A DNA stretch of 64,000 nt from Massilia sp. IC2-278 (GTDB lineage: Bacteria > Pseudomonadota > Gammaproteobacteria > Burkholderiales > Burkholderiaceae_D), in NCBI RefSeq assembly GCF_020708045.1, contig NZ_JAJFES010000009.1:117649-181648 (forward strand), in the 5' to 3' direction. This document shows, one piece after another, positions 29,792 through 37,606 of this stretch; positions within the stretch are counted from its first letter, which is position 1, and every line of letters begins with the position of its first letter. The notes beneath the pieces were generated by a model. The model saw nothing but the letters and a program-made list of their open reading frames with translations. It was not told where the DNA came from and did no database searches. A program made the position numbers and the translations under genes.

Positions 29792-31549
29792 TCAGAATTC
29801 TTCCCATTCATCGTTGCCCGCTGCAACCGGCGCCTTCTTCGGCTTGGCTGCGGCGGACTTTGCCGGGGCAGCCGCTGCCGCCGGTTTCTTCAGCGCCGGA
29901 CGTGCCTGGCGCACTGCCGGGGCGCGCACCGCCGGCACGCTGGCCGCAGGTGCCACGGCTGCCAGTTCGGCGCCGCCGTCTTCGCCTTCGATCAGCTTGA
30001 AGATGCTGACCACGCGCGCCAGTTCGCCCGCCTGGTCCTGCAGGCTCTGGGCCGCAGCAGCCGCTTCCTCGACCAGCGCCGCGTTCTGCTGGGTCATGCT
30101 GTCCATCTCGATGATCGACATGTTCACCTGCTCGATGCCGGCGCTCTGCTCGGCGCTGGCGTTGGCGATCTCGCCCATGATGTCGGTCACGCGCTTCACG
30201 CTCGCCACCACTTCGTCCATCGTCACGCCGGCCTGGCCGACCAGCTTGCTGCCGCGCTCGACCTTCTCGACCGAGTCGCCGATCAGGGTCTTGATTTCTT
30301 TTGCCGCCGCAGCCGAACGCTGGGCCAGGTTGCGCACTTCGGATGCCACGACCGCGAAGCCGCGGCCCTGTTCGCCAGCACGGGCGGCTTCCACTGCCGC
30401 GTTCAGCGCCAGGATGTTGGTCTGGAAGGCGATGCCGTCGATGACGCCGATGATGTCGGCGATCTTGCTGGCCGAGCTGTTGATCTCGCCCATCGTGCCG
30501 ACCACTTGCGACACCACGTCGCCGCCCTTGCGGGCCACGTCGGAAGCGCTGGCCGCCAGGTGGTTCGCTTCACGAGCGTGTTCCGCGTTCTGGCGCACGG
30601 TGGTGGTCAGGGTTTCCATTGCCGAGGCAGTCTTTTCCAGCGAGCTGGCCTGCAGTTCGGTACGCGAGGACAGGTCGATGTTGCCAGCGGCGATTTCACG
30701 CGAGGCGGTGCCGATGGTTTCGGTACCGCGGCGCACCTGGCCGACGATCTTGACCAGGCTGTTGCGCATTTCGCTCATTTCCGACAGCAGGCTGCCCTTG
30801 TCGGCGGTGCTGGTGTCGATGTCGATGGCCAGGTTGCCGTGGGCGATGCTGCCGGCAATCTTGGTGGTGTAGTCGGGCTCGCCGCCCAGCTGCTTGATCA
30901 GGCCGCGGGTGATGAACCAGGCAGCGGCCACGCCCATGACGACGGCCACGACCAGCATGATGACCATGAAGTTACGGGCATTCACGAAGGCGGCTTCGGC
31001 GTCCTGCTGGCTCTGGGCGCTTTGCTTGTCCTCCAGCTGCACCAGCTTGTCCAGCGCTTCAGTCCACTTCTTCTGGACCGGACGCACTTCCTTCACCATC
31101 ACGCGGGTGGCGTCCATGGCGTTGTTGGCCAGGTAGAGTTCCGACGCCTTGGCAATCGCCGGCAGGGCGGCGGCTTCATGCTGCTTGACTTCGGCCAGCA
31201 GGGCTTTCTCGGCCTCGCTGCCGTTGCTCGCGAAAATCTGGCTGACCTTGGTCTGCGCTTCGGTGTACTTGGCGGACTGGTCCTTGAACTTCTTGAGTTC
31301 CGGTTCCATGTCGGCAGGGTCGGCCATCAGGGTCAGCACGCGCAGCGATGCCAGGCGGTCCTGCACGTTGTTGCGCATCTCGATGACCATGCGGCTCGAC
31401 ACGTTGTTCACGCTTACCACGTGATCGAGGCGATCCTGGATCTGGCCCATGCGCAGCACGCCGACCACGGTCACCGCCACCAGCAACACCAGCACCAGGG
31501 CGAACCCCAGCCCCAAGCGCATACCGACCTTCATGTTCGATAAATTCAT
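29792..31549 (-). CDS. Methyl-accepting chemotaxis protein with a C-terminal CheR/CheB tether
   Basis: This 585-residue inner-membrane chemoreceptor has an N-terminal helix (12-35), a periplasmic four-helix-bundle-type ligand domain (about 36-190) and a second membrane segment (about 190-212). HAMP and signalling domains follow, with the receptor tip near [35 protein letters not shown] sequence. A long Ala/Pro/Lys linker ends in NDEWEEF, a WxxF-type pentapeptide that tethers CheR and CheB in high-abundance receptors. The ligand is unknown. Start ATG has GGAAGG upstream. Confidence 0.93.
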   Translation of the reverse strand: MNLSNMKVGMRLGLGFALVLVLLVAVTVVGVLRMGQIQDRLDHVVSVNNVSSRMVIEMRNNVQDRLASLRVLTLMADPADMEPELKKFKDQSAKYTEAQTKVSQIFASNGSEAEKALLAEVKQHEAAALPAIAKASELYLANNAMDATRVMVKEVRPVQKKWTEALDKLVQLEDKQSAQSQQDAEAAFVNARNFMVIMLVVAVVMGVAAAWFITRGLIKQLGGEPDYTTKIAGSIAHGNLAIDIDTSTADKGSLLSEMSEMRNSLVKIVGQVRRGTETIGTASREIAAGNIDLSSRTELQASSLEKTASAMETLTTTVRQNAEHAREANHLAASASDVARKGGDVVSQVVGTMGEINSSASKIADIIGVIDGIAFQTNILALNAAVEAARAGEQGRGFAVVASEVRNLAQRSAAAAKEIKTLIGDSVEKVERGSKLVGQAGVTMDEVVASVKRVTDIMGEIANASAEQSAGIEQVNMSIIEMDSMTQQNAALVEEAAAAAQSLQDQAGELARVVSIFKLIEGEDGGAELAAVAPAASVPAVRAPAVRQARPALKKPAAAAAPAKSAAAKPKKAPVAAGNDEWEEF

Positions 31550-31993
31550 TTCGCCTTCCCTATTCTGTTATTCAGATTTGCCTGGAGCCAGTGTGTCCGC
31601 ATGCTGTGTCAGTCGCAGACTTCCCTTACGGAAACTGTTTCCGGAAGGATAAATCAAATCGTGCGGCGTCACATGGAAATTTATGCATATACGAGAAACA
31701 CCCCTCGGACCGGAGTGTTTCTTTAACAAATCTTCGTTTGCTACCAGCTAAATTATGGATTGGCACTTGCCCTAGAGCAAGCTCGGCCTTGAGATGTCTA
31801 CACAAATTATTATTTCCGTGTAGCAAATTTCCTACATCTGGTCAGAAGAATACGCAATTTCTTGCTATTACAATCATTGTCATTACCATACAGAATTGCT
31901 TGTATCTACATGGAAACACAAAAGTCGAGTCTGTTGGTCCGGGCAACACGCGCCGTGGCCACGCACCACGCCTGAACGATACGTGCGCGTAAA
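31550..31993. other. AT-richer intergenic region upstream of the chemoreceptor
   Basis: About 440 bases without a convincing gene. One hairpin, GAAACACCCC-N-GGAGTGTTTC (31694-31722, one mismatch), is followed by T-rich sequence on the plus strand and could end an unannotated transcript. No flagellar-class sigma-28 promoter was obvious upstream of the chemoreceptor. Confidence 0.35.
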
Positions 31994-31995
31994 CG

Positions 31996-32025
31996 CAAAA
32001 GCGGCGCTCCTAGAGCGCCGCTTTG
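31996..32025 (-). terminator. Terminator of dusA
   Basis: AAAGCGGCGCTC-TAGGAGCGCCGCTTTT stem-loop on the minus strand, 23 bases after the dusA stop. Confidence 0.88.
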
Positions 32026-32047
32026 CGGATATGAGTCTTGCTGCCGC

Positions 32048-33034
32048 CTACAGGTTGCGAATCCCCGCCGCCGCCTCGAGCAACAGCTGCGGATCGGCCG
32101 TGGCCAGCTTCTTCGGGTCCGACAGCATCTGGCGGAACGCGCGTGCGCCAGGCAGGCCGGCGGTCAGGCCCAGCATGTGGCGCGTGATGCTGTTCAGCTT
32201 CAGGCCGTACCCGCCATAGCGCGCCAGCTGGTCGGCGATATACGGCACCATCGCCGCCAGCACCTCGGCGCGGGTCTTGGCCGGCGCGTCGTCGCCATAG
32301 AAGCGCGCATCCCATTCCGCCATCAGGTAGGGATTGTGATAGGCCTCGCGTCCGAGCATGACGCCGTCCACGTGCTGCAGGTGCAGCGCGATCTCGTCGT
32401 TCGTCTTGATGCCGCCGTTGATCAGAATTTCCAGCTCCGGAAAGTCGCGCTTGAGCTGGTAGGCCACCTCGTAGCGCAGCGGCGGGATCTCGCGGTTTTC
32501 CTTTGGCGACAGGCCCTTCAGGATGGCATTCCGGGCGTGGACGATGAAGGTGCGGCAGCCGGCATCGGCGATCGTGCCGACGAAATCGCGCACGAAACCG
32601 TATTCCTCGTTCTTGTCGATGCCGATGCGGTGCTTCACGGTCACGTCGATCGTCACCGCGTCGCGCATCGCCTTCACGCAGTCGGCCACCAGCTGCGGCT
32701 CGTTCATCAGGCAGGCGCCAAAGGCGCCCTTCTGCACGCGCTCGGATGGGCAGCCGCAGTTCAGGTTGATCTCGTCGTAGCCCCACTCCTGGCCCAGCTT
32801 CGCGCTCTTGGCCAGGTCGGCCGGTTCGCTGCCGCCCAGCTGCAGGGCGACCGGATGCTCGACCCCGTCGTAGCGCAGGTGGCGCTCGACGTCGCCGTAG
32901 ACCAGGGCGCCGGTGGTGACCATTTCGGTGTAGAGCCAGGTGTGTTTCGTGATCTGGCGGTGGAAGACGCGGCAGTGGCGGTCGGTCCAGTCCATCATGG
33001 GCGCTACACTTAATTTTCGCTTTCCGTAAGTCAT
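32048..33034 (-). CDS. dusA: tRNA-dihydrouridine synthase A, 5' end adjoining the prophage
   Basis: This 328-residue FMN enzyme reduces uridines in the tRNA D-loop. The family signature is complete: SVAPMMDWTDRHCR at residues 9-22, the catalytic Cys in LNCGCPSERVQKGAFGACLM near 95-110, VKHRIGID, and HARNAILKGLSPKENREIPPL. The short N-terminus (MTYGKRKL) differs from usual DusA leaders. That fits a prophage inserted at the 5' end, which re-supplied the first codons and promoter. GCAGGTG precedes the start. A tyrosine integrase lies 100 bases away on the opposite strand. Confidence 0.96.
   Translation of the reverse strand: MTYGKRKLSVAPMMDWTDRHCRVFHRQITKHTWLYTEMVTTGALVYGDVERHLRYDGVEHPVALQLGGSEPADLAKSAKLGQEWGYDEINLNCGCPSERVQKGAFGACLMNEPQLVADCVKAMRDAVTIDVTVKHRIGIDKNEEYGFVRDFVGTIADAGCRTFIVHARNAILKGLSPKENREIPPLRYEVAYQLKRDFPELEILINGGIKTNDEIALHLQHVDGVMLGREAYHNPYLMAEWDARFYGDDAPAKTRAEVLAAMVPYIADQLARYGGYGLKLNSITRHMLGLTAGLPGARAFRQMLSDPKKLATADPQLLLEAAAGIRNL
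32985..33034. other. Probable prophage attachment site (attL) in the 5' end of dusA
   Basis: dusA-type integrases recombine within the conserved sequence encoding the first part of DusA (here APMMDWTDRHCR, about 32970-33008). The exact core cannot be set because the other junction is outside the window. Confidence 0.4.
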
Positions 33035-33074
33035 TGAAGCACCTGCTTTTTCCTATGTAATCAGTAGTTTGCTA

Positions 33075-33103
33075 TTTCCCGCAGTTTCCCGCAAAATTCC
33101 GCA
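33075..33103 (+). repeat. Three tandem TTTCCCGCA-like repeats, 10-bp period, upstream of the integrase
   Basis: TTTCCCGCA at 33075-33083 and 33085-33093, then AATTCCGCA at 33095-33103, exactly one helical turn apart. They lie between attL and the integrase start, so they could be integrase arm-type sites or an operator. Confidence 0.5.
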
Positions 33104-33135
33104 CTATCTCAACCGCAGTGCTACGAAATTGCTAC

Positions 33136-34179
33136 ATGGCTTCCATCCTAAAAATTGGCGACACCTGGCGAGCGCAAATACGCCGCAAGGGACACAAATC
33201 GGTAGCGGAAACATTCTCGACCAAAGCCCAGGCGACCCAATGGGCCCGGAAGATCGAGGCGGAGATGGATGCGAAGCGCTTCAAGGACGTGCGTGGACTG
33301 GCGAATCTTACCTTAAAACAGCTCATCGACCGGTACATTGAGGAGATCGGGGCCGAGCATCCGTTCGGGAAAAATAAAACGGCAGTGCTTAATGCCTGGT
33401 GCCGCAACCACGGTGACGTCGCCGTGGCAGACGTTACAGACGACTACTTGACCAAATTCGTACGTGACCGCCGCAAAGGAGGCGCCTCGGGCGTTACGAT
33501 CGGGATTGACCTCACCTACCTCGCCGGCGTCTTCAAAACTGCCAAGGGACTGTGGAAGCTCCCGATCAGCCTTGAGCCGATCGAGGCCGCACGTGCCAAC
33601 ATGGGGCATCTGAAAATATCAACTAAGTCGACGGAGCGTAAGCGGCGGCCGACCAAGGAGGAGATCGACCAGCTGTGCGACTACCTAGACAAGCACTCTT
33701 CTCTTCCAATGCGGGACATCATCCATTTCGCGATCGAATCCGCCATGCGTATCGAGGAGATCACGCTGCTGCGTTGGATCGACCTTAATGAAGGCGACCG
33801 AACAATAATTATTCGGAACCGAAAGCACCCACGGGAAAAAGTCGGAAACGATCAAGAGGTGCCTTTGCTCGGCCGCACATTCGAGATCGTGCAACGCCAG
33901 CCCAAACCAGCGAACCTGACGGCAGAGAGCCGAATTTTTCCCGTCCTAGCCGACACAGTGTCCACGATATTCCCGCGTGCAAAAAAAGCACTTAAGATAG
34001 AAGACCTGCACTTTCACGACTTACGCCATGAAGGGGTATCCCGGCTGTTCGAGCAAGGCTATCAGATCCAGGAGGTTGCATTAGTTTCCGGTCATCGTGA
34101 TTGGAAGATGCTCGCCAGATACACACAAATTAAAGCTCGAGACCTTCACCGCAGCAACACAACACAGCAGCACGGTTAA
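33136..34179 (+). CDS. Tyrosine-type site-specific integrase (dusA-associated family)
   Basis: This 347-residue recombinase inserts and excises the prophage. It has an N-terminal arm-binding region (LKIGDTWRAQIRRKGHKSVAETFSTKAQATQWA), a core-binding SAM-like domain, and the catalytic domain with Arg in ESAMRIEEITLLRW, HDLRHE (HxxR), SGHRDW and the nucleophilic Tyr in MLARYTQI. ATG 33136 fits relatives; a GTG at 33118 adds six residues. The position beside dusA, reading away from it, is the known arrangement for dusA-specific integrases. Confidence 0.94.
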   Translation: MASILKIGDTWRAQIRRKGHKSVAETFSTKAQATQWARKIEAEMDAKRFKDVRGLANLTLKQLIDRYIEEIGAEHPFGKNKTAVLNAWCRNHGDVAVADVTDDYLTKFVRDRRKGGASGVTIGIDLTYLAGVFKTAKGLWKLPISLEPIEAARANMGHLKISTKSTERKRRPTKEEIDQLCDYLDKHSSLPMRDIIHFAIESAMRIEEITLLRWIDLNEGDRTIIIRNRKHPREKVGNDQEVPLLGRTFEIVQRQPKPANLTAESRIFPVLADTVSTIFPRAKKALKIEDLHFHDLRHEGVSRLFEQGYQIQEVALVSGHRDWKMLARYTQIKARDLHRSNTTQQHG

Positions 34180-34285
34180 TTTGAGGTTGCATGGCTGATG
34201 GAACTTCGTCCTATCTGCGTACTGATGACTTGCCAGTTGTAAATTTCTCATGTAGCTTGGCAGAAAATACTATTCGGGGATAAAA

Positions 34286-34522
34286 ATGTGGAACTGGATT
34301 CGTGGATTCTTTGTTTCCCACCAATGGGTACTCGTTAATGAAGAACTTCACGTCTGCAGTATTTGCCAGGCAGAGCGCGAGCCTGACCATGAGATGCAAG
34401 ATCTATCCTACGGATCGTGGCATATCACTAAAAGAGGCGATCTCCAAAGCCACTTCGCACGACCACACCCGCCGAGCAACGAGATACCCCCGAAGGTAGA
34501 AGAAGAACGCCTGGCCGCTTAG
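34286..34522 (+). CDS. Small hypothetical protein with a CxxC motif
   Basis: This 78-residue protein has GGGGA upstream of ATG 34286. It contains CSIC within HVCSICQAERE, consistent with a small zinc site, then many His/Asp/Glu. I recognise no family. Base composition is less GC-rich than the structural genes, as is typical for accessory genes near a prophage end. It converges on the next gene with a 4-bp overlap of stops. Confidence 0.45.
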   Translation: MWNWIRGFFVSHQWVLVNEELHVCSICQAEREPDHEMQDLSYGSWHITKRGDLQSHFARPHPPSNEIPPKVEEERLAA

Positions 34523-34767
34523 GCCCCAGGTGGTAGTCGAGGGAATTCCTTTACACAAGGCTCCTCTCGTAACATCTCCCGGAGAGACTCGAGGAGCGTT
34601 CCCTGCGGCCCAGCGAGCGGCCCGAGCATTCGCTGCAGCTGGTCAGCATACAGAACGACAGAACGCAGGCGAGCTACCTCCCATAGGAGCGAGCGCACAT
34701 CAGCATCTGCACTCCTATCTTGGATCGCCTGTAACTCAGCTTTTGTAAGAGGTGGCTTAAATCGCAT
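34519..34767 (-). CDS. Small hypothetical phage protein, helical
   Basis: This 82-residue protein begins MRFKPPLTKAELQAIQDRS and continues with an amphipathic helical stretch (SLLWEVARLRSVVLYADQLQRML). The sequence reads like a real protein. An opening like TKAELQAIQDR is common in small phage accessory proteins. A short hairpin (TACTGG..CCAGTA, 34778-34797) and a perfect AGACGTCT-centred palindrome (34823-34848) lie upstream. Function unknown. Confidence 0.55.
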   Translation of the reverse strand: MRFKPPLTKAELQAIQDRSADADVRSLLWEVARLRSVVLYADQLQRMLGPLAGPQGTLLESLREMLREEPCVKEFPRLPPGA

Positions 34768-34822
34768 TTGTTTCGATTACTGGTTTTTTATCCAGTATAT
34801 CAAACACGCTCATGCGAGTTAG

Positions 34823-34848
34823 GGGCTGTGCAGACGTCTGCACAGCCC
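34823..34848. repeat. Perfect 26-bp palindrome, GACGTC-centred motif copy 1
   Basis: The half-site GGGCTGTGCAGAC is followed by its exact reverse complement. The TGTGCAGACGTCTGCACA core recurs at 51857-51878 and, with one mismatch each, at 37456-37472 and 60855-60870. It lies 8 bases after the methylase stop and 56 bases before the next start. No T-run follows, so it is not a typical terminator. Confidence 0.7.
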
Positions 34849-34855
34849 AAATCCA

Positions 34856-35650
34856 TTAGAACAGTCCTGCAGGCTCTGCTGCACGGTCCCAGCTGTAGAT
34901 CACGACCTCGGATCGTTGCGTGCCACGTCCAGCCGTATCCGAACCGCACGAGTATTTAATCGGCAGAGTATCCATCTGAAAGTCGCCGAAGACCCGACGA
35001 ATGTCTGGATGGTCATTCAGGCTAATGACTGCCTTACCCTTCAGCTTCTTCAACAATGCAGCCATACGCACATACTCTTCGAAGGGGAAGTCGACGCCGT
35101 AGCCTTCAGTTTCCCAGTATGGCGGGTCCAGGTAGAACAGGGTGTGGGGCCGGTCGTAGCGCTCCATCAACTTATGCCAGTCCATGTTTTCGATATAGGT
35201 GCCGGCGAGCCGCAGGTGCGCAGCTGAGAGGTTCTCCTCGATGCGGAGCAGATTGATCGGTGGCGCCGTGGTCGCCGTGCCCCAGGACTGTCCCTGCACT
35301 TTTCCTCCGAACGATTGCTGCTGCAGGTAAAAGAACCGCACCGCCCTTTGAATGTCCGTAAGGGTCTCAGGCGGTGTCACCTGGTGCCATTTGAACACCT
35401 CGCGACTGGTAAGCGCAAATTTGAAGTGCCGCACGAACTCCTCAAGGTGGTTTTGCACGACACGGTAGAGCCGGACGAGTTCGCCGTTGATGTCGTTGAT
35501 CACCTCGACGTCTGCGGGCGGCCGCATGAAATAAAGCGCAGCGCCGCCGGCAAAGACTTCCACATAGCACTTGTGGGCAGGGAACTGGGGAATGATGTGG
35601 TCAGCCAAGCGACGCTTGCCGCCCAGCCATGGAACGATTGGGGTTGCCAT
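34856..35650 (-). CDS. Phage DNA adenine methylase (Dam, D12 class)
   Basis: This 264-residue N6-adenine methyltransferase probably acts on GATC. Motif order is alpha-class: the AdoMet-binding motif VEVFAGGAALYF near residue 30, preceded by the conserved PWLGGKRRLADHI opening, and the catalytic DPPYWETEGYG near 175. FYLQQQSFGG and the target-recognition region lie between. Such enzymes protect phage DNA from host restriction or time gene expression. AAGG precedes the start. It is the last gene of the leftward late region. Confidence 0.93.
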   Translation of the reverse strand: MATPIVPWLGGKRRLADHIIPQFPAHKCYVEVFAGGAALYFMRPPADVEVINDINGELVRLYRVVQNHLEEFVRHFKFALTSREVFKWHQVTPPETLTDIQRAVRFFYLQQQSFGGKVQGQSWGTATTAPPINLLRIEENLSAAHLRLAGTYIENMDWHKLMERYDRPHTLFYLDPPYWETEGYGVDFPFEEYVRMAALLKKLKGKAVISLNDHPDIRRVFGDFQMDTLPIKYSCGSDTAGRGTQRSEVVIYSWDRAAEPAGLF

Positions 35651-35684
35651 CTGTAAACCTTTTGCTTAATAAATATGCTAGACT

Positions 35685-35790
35685 CCGCCCGCCTTCCGGA
35701 AGGTGGCAGAGCCTTTGCTCGGTTCACTGGCTGCTTCAGTGGATTGAGGCCAGGTTCGATTGTTGACGCAATCGGACCTGGCGCCCTGTC
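35685..35790 (+). ncRNA. Structured RNA candidate, C4-antisense-like
   Basis: Three consecutive stem-loops occupy about 100 bases: CCGCCTTCC-GGAAGGTGG (35689-35706), CACTG-N7-CAGTG (35725-35741) and GCCAGGTTCGATTG-N6-CAATCGGACCTGGC (35749-35782, one wobble). A -10-like TATGCT lies at 35673-35678. The series with GGTTCACTGG and GTGGATTGAGGCCAGG recalls, from memory, C4 antisense RNAs of P1/P22-type immunity regions. A small ORF follows in the same direction. The assignment is by eye only. Confidence 0.42.
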
Positions 35791-35814
35791 TTTAACTAGC
35801 GGTATAGTGTGCCT

Positions 35815-36024
35815 ATGAAATCGCCACTTCTTACCGCCAGCGAATACGCCCGCTATCGGGCATCAGTTGCGTTGGATAGATTCGCCATTGCTGTAGATGA
35901 TCGGTCACGCGCTACGGCGATTCGGTGGGCGCGGGCGTGGAGTTCTCTTGCTCAGCAACGCATTTGCCCGTTGAGGCCGCCGGAGGACTTAGCGGGATCT
36001 GCACCGCCTGTCCGTCATAGCTGA
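35815..36024 (+). CDS. Small ORF downstream of the C4-like RNA, possibly ANR-like
   Basis: This 69-residue frame starts at ATG 35815. The first 50 residues (YARYRASVALDRFAIAVDDRSRATAIRWARAWSSL) read as two amphipathic helices and recall small ANR-type regulators; this is a weak resemblance. The second half overlaps the antisense 51-residue lysis-side ORF, so its tail may not be under selection. A -10-like TATAGT precedes it, but no Shine-Dalgarno does. Confidence 0.35.
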   Translation: MKSPLLTASEYARYRASVALDRFAIAVDDRSRATAIRWARAWSSLAQQRICPLRPPEDLAGSAPPVRHS

Positions 36025-36067
36025 ACAAATAGATGTCACCGTCCGGCGTCGCAAGATGGAAATCCAT
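35912..36067 (-). CDS. Small 51-residue phage protein coupled to the spanin gene
   Basis: The start codon overlaps the stop of the Rz-like gene (TAATG), the same coupling used elsewhere in this lysis cassette. The protein begins MDFHLATPDGDIYLFSYDG, is polar with a Pro-rich end, and has one Cys. It lacks a membrane segment, so it is not an obvious Rz1. Function unknown. Confidence 0.5.
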   Translation of the reverse strand: MDFHLATPDGDIYLFSYDGQAVQIPLSPPAASTGKCVAEQENSTPAPTESP

Positions 36068-36549
36068 TATGGCGCCAATCCATACTCACGCAGCACCGCC
36101 TGGCAGGCCCGGCCAGTGGCCAGGTGCTCCTCGACCTCGACCTTCAGCGCTCTAATATCTCGCTCAGCGTCTTCTCGAACCAGCCTGCGGGCGGGATTGG
36201 TTTCGTCGCCGCTGTCGGCGCCGGCGTCTTCGGTGGTGGGGGCAGGTCCACAGATTGCGGAACCGACATACACGCGCTGAGTGACAATGCGCTCACGCAC
36301 AGGAGCAAGTTCTTCATTTTTTGTCTCGGTGATTTTCAAGTAAGCGGCACCCTGGCTCTGGGCCAGGACAACGTTCTCTTCGGTGCGGCGCAGGACGGCG
36401 AAGGCGTCAGCTGCAGCGCGCTCCTCGACGGCATCGGTGCGTCCGGCGTGGTACTGCATGTCGCCGTACCAGCGCACGCCGATTACAGCCACGGTCAACA
36501 GGCCAACCAGGCCGATCACGCTCATCAGGAAGGTTTCGAGACGGCTCAC
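36067..36549 (-). CDS. Rz-like i-spanin
   Basis: This 160-residue protein has an N-terminal membrane anchor (about 8-26) and a periplasmic coiled-coil-rich body. Its C-terminal helix (DAERDIRALKVEVEEHLATGRACQAVL) is typical of Rz/DUF2514-type inner-membrane spanins. With an outer-membrane partner these disrupt the outer membrane after the cell wall is cut. I did not identify a lipobox-bearing Rz1. The start overlaps the endolysin stop by four bases (ATGA). Confidence 0.78.
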   Translation of the reverse strand: MSRLETFLMSVIGLVGLLTVAVIGVRWYGDMQYHAGRTDAVEERAAADAFAVLRRTEENVVLAQSQGAAYLKITETKNEELAPVRERIVTQRVYVGSAICGPAPTTEDAGADSGDETNPARRLVREDAERDIRALKVEVEEHLATGRACQAVLREYGLAP

Positions 36550-37010
36550 GCTGCCACCTTCGGCCAGACGTCGTACTGGGCCATATTGCGGCCCTTCATG
36601 ACGTCAATCAGGACCTGCGCATAGTAGGGATCAGTGGCATAGCCAGCGGCATGAACGGCACGCGCCCAGCCTTCAGCAGTGGTCTCTTTGAAGCAAGCGC
36701 TATAGCGTGGATTCTTCAAGAAGAACTGAGCGTGGTCGACCATGCTCTCTTCCCAGCTGTCGTACGCACGGAATGTGCCCAAAATGTTCCAGTTCTTCCC
36801 AGCGATATGCTCCCGGGTGCGGAACTGAACTGTCTTGCCCTTCCAGCTCCGGTCAGCCTTGATGCCGAACAGGTTATTCCCGAGCGCCCTTTCGCCCCAT
36901 CCCGATTCGATTGCCGCCTGAGCCAGGGTGATCGACGCCGGCACGCCAGTTTTACGCTGACAGTCCTGCGCGAACGGCACCAGCATCTTGAGGAAAGCGG
37001 TCGGCGGCAT
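36546..37010 (-). CDS. Endolysin, glucosaminidase (FlgJ/GH73-like)
   Basis: This 154-residue peptidoglycan hydrolase has the GH73/glucosaminidase core: ASITLAQAAIESGWGERALGNNLFGIKADRSW near residues 25-55 with the catalytic Glu in AAIESGWG, then YDSWEESMVDHAQFF and the conserved AAGYATDPYYAQVL. No signal peptide is present, so it needs a holin for export. GGAGG precedes the ATG, which overlaps the holin-like gene's stop (TAATG). Confidence 0.9.
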   Translation of the reverse strand: MPPTAFLKMLVPFAQDCQRKTGVPASITLAQAAIESGWGERALGNNLFGIKADRSWKGKTVQFRTREHIAGKNWNILGTFRAYDSWEESMVDHAQFFLKNPRYSACFKETTAEGWARAVHAAGYATDPYYAQVLIDVMKGRNMAQYDVWPKVAA

Positions 37011-37438
37011 TACAGGGCCTCCCGCACGTCACGCACCACATCGGCAGCATCTTGGGCCATCTCACCCAGATCCTTGTCACGACGCTTGTCCAGCCACAGC
37101 ATCAGGCCGCCCAGCAGCCACCAGGCCGGCAGAGCCGCGAACACCAGGAACGGAACGGAGACGACCAGGAGGCCGAGATCGCGGGCCTGGCCCGCCTGCA
37201 CGGCCAGGTCGCCGGCGGACGCAAACAGGCCTGGCCAGACCGAATGCATTGCGATCGCGAGTGCCGGGCCGAACGTCACCGAGGCGGCAATGGAGCAGGC
37301 AAAGCGGCTGACGGCTTCGCGGCGGGTTCTCGGCCACATGACGACGTAGCCGATTGCGGCGGCAGCGCCGCCGGCAAGGGCCGCGCCACCGAAAAGTTTG
37401 ATCAGGGCGCCGGCGCCGGCGGTAGTTTCTAGGGACAT
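37010..37438 (-). CDS. Holin-like membrane protein of the lysis cassette
   Basis: This 142-residue protein has hydrophobic segments at about 10-36, 46-66 and 95-120 and a highly charged tail (DKRRDKDLGEMAQDAADVVRD). Size, membrane content and its place immediately before the endolysin and spanin make it the likely holin. ATG 37438 has a GAAAGAAG Shine-Dalgarno; ATG 37450 is an alternative. It is first in its block, downstream of two palindromes. Confidence 0.75.
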   Translation of the reverse strand: MSLETTAGAGALIKLFGGAALAGGAAAAIGYVVMWPRTRREAVSRFACSIAASVTFGPALAIAMHSVWPGLFASAGDLAVQAGQARDLGLLVVSVPFLVFAALPAWWLLGGLMLWLDKRRDKDLGEMAQDAADVVRDVREAL

Positions 37439-37455
37439 AGCTTCTTTCATTCGTA

Positions 37456-37472
37456 GTGGAGACGTCTGCACA
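37456..37472. repeat. GACGTC-centred motif, copy 2 (one mismatch)
   Basis: GTGGAGACGTCTGCACA differs at one base from the perfect copy at 34823. It ends 18 bases before the holin-like gene start. Confidence 0.55.
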
Positions 37473-37524
37473 TCGAGGTCGGGTGTTGGGAGGAATAAGA
37501 CCTGCCCACGTTAACAATCGACCT

Positions 37525-37550
37525 GTCTCATTTCTAGGGAGAAATGAGAC
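37525..37550. repeat. 26-bp palindrome, GTCTCATTTCT type, copy 1
   Basis: Arms GTCTCATTTCT and AGAAATGAGAC with loop AGGG. It is identical to the copies at 55140 and 57049 and lies 87 bases upstream of the lysis cassette, after the last tail gene. Confidence 0.85.
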
Positions 37551-37606
37551 TTCTTTGATGTGCTGTGCGCTCTACCAGATGACCGCTCAGCGAGCGAAGC
37601 AATGCC

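Noticed and set aside
34823..34848. Perfect palindrome after the methylase considered as a terminator
   Set aside because: No T-run on either strand, and its core recurs at three other loci including within a gene.
37525..37550. GTCTC palindromes considered as terminators
   Set aside because: None of the three has a following T-run, and one lies directly after a genuine terminator.
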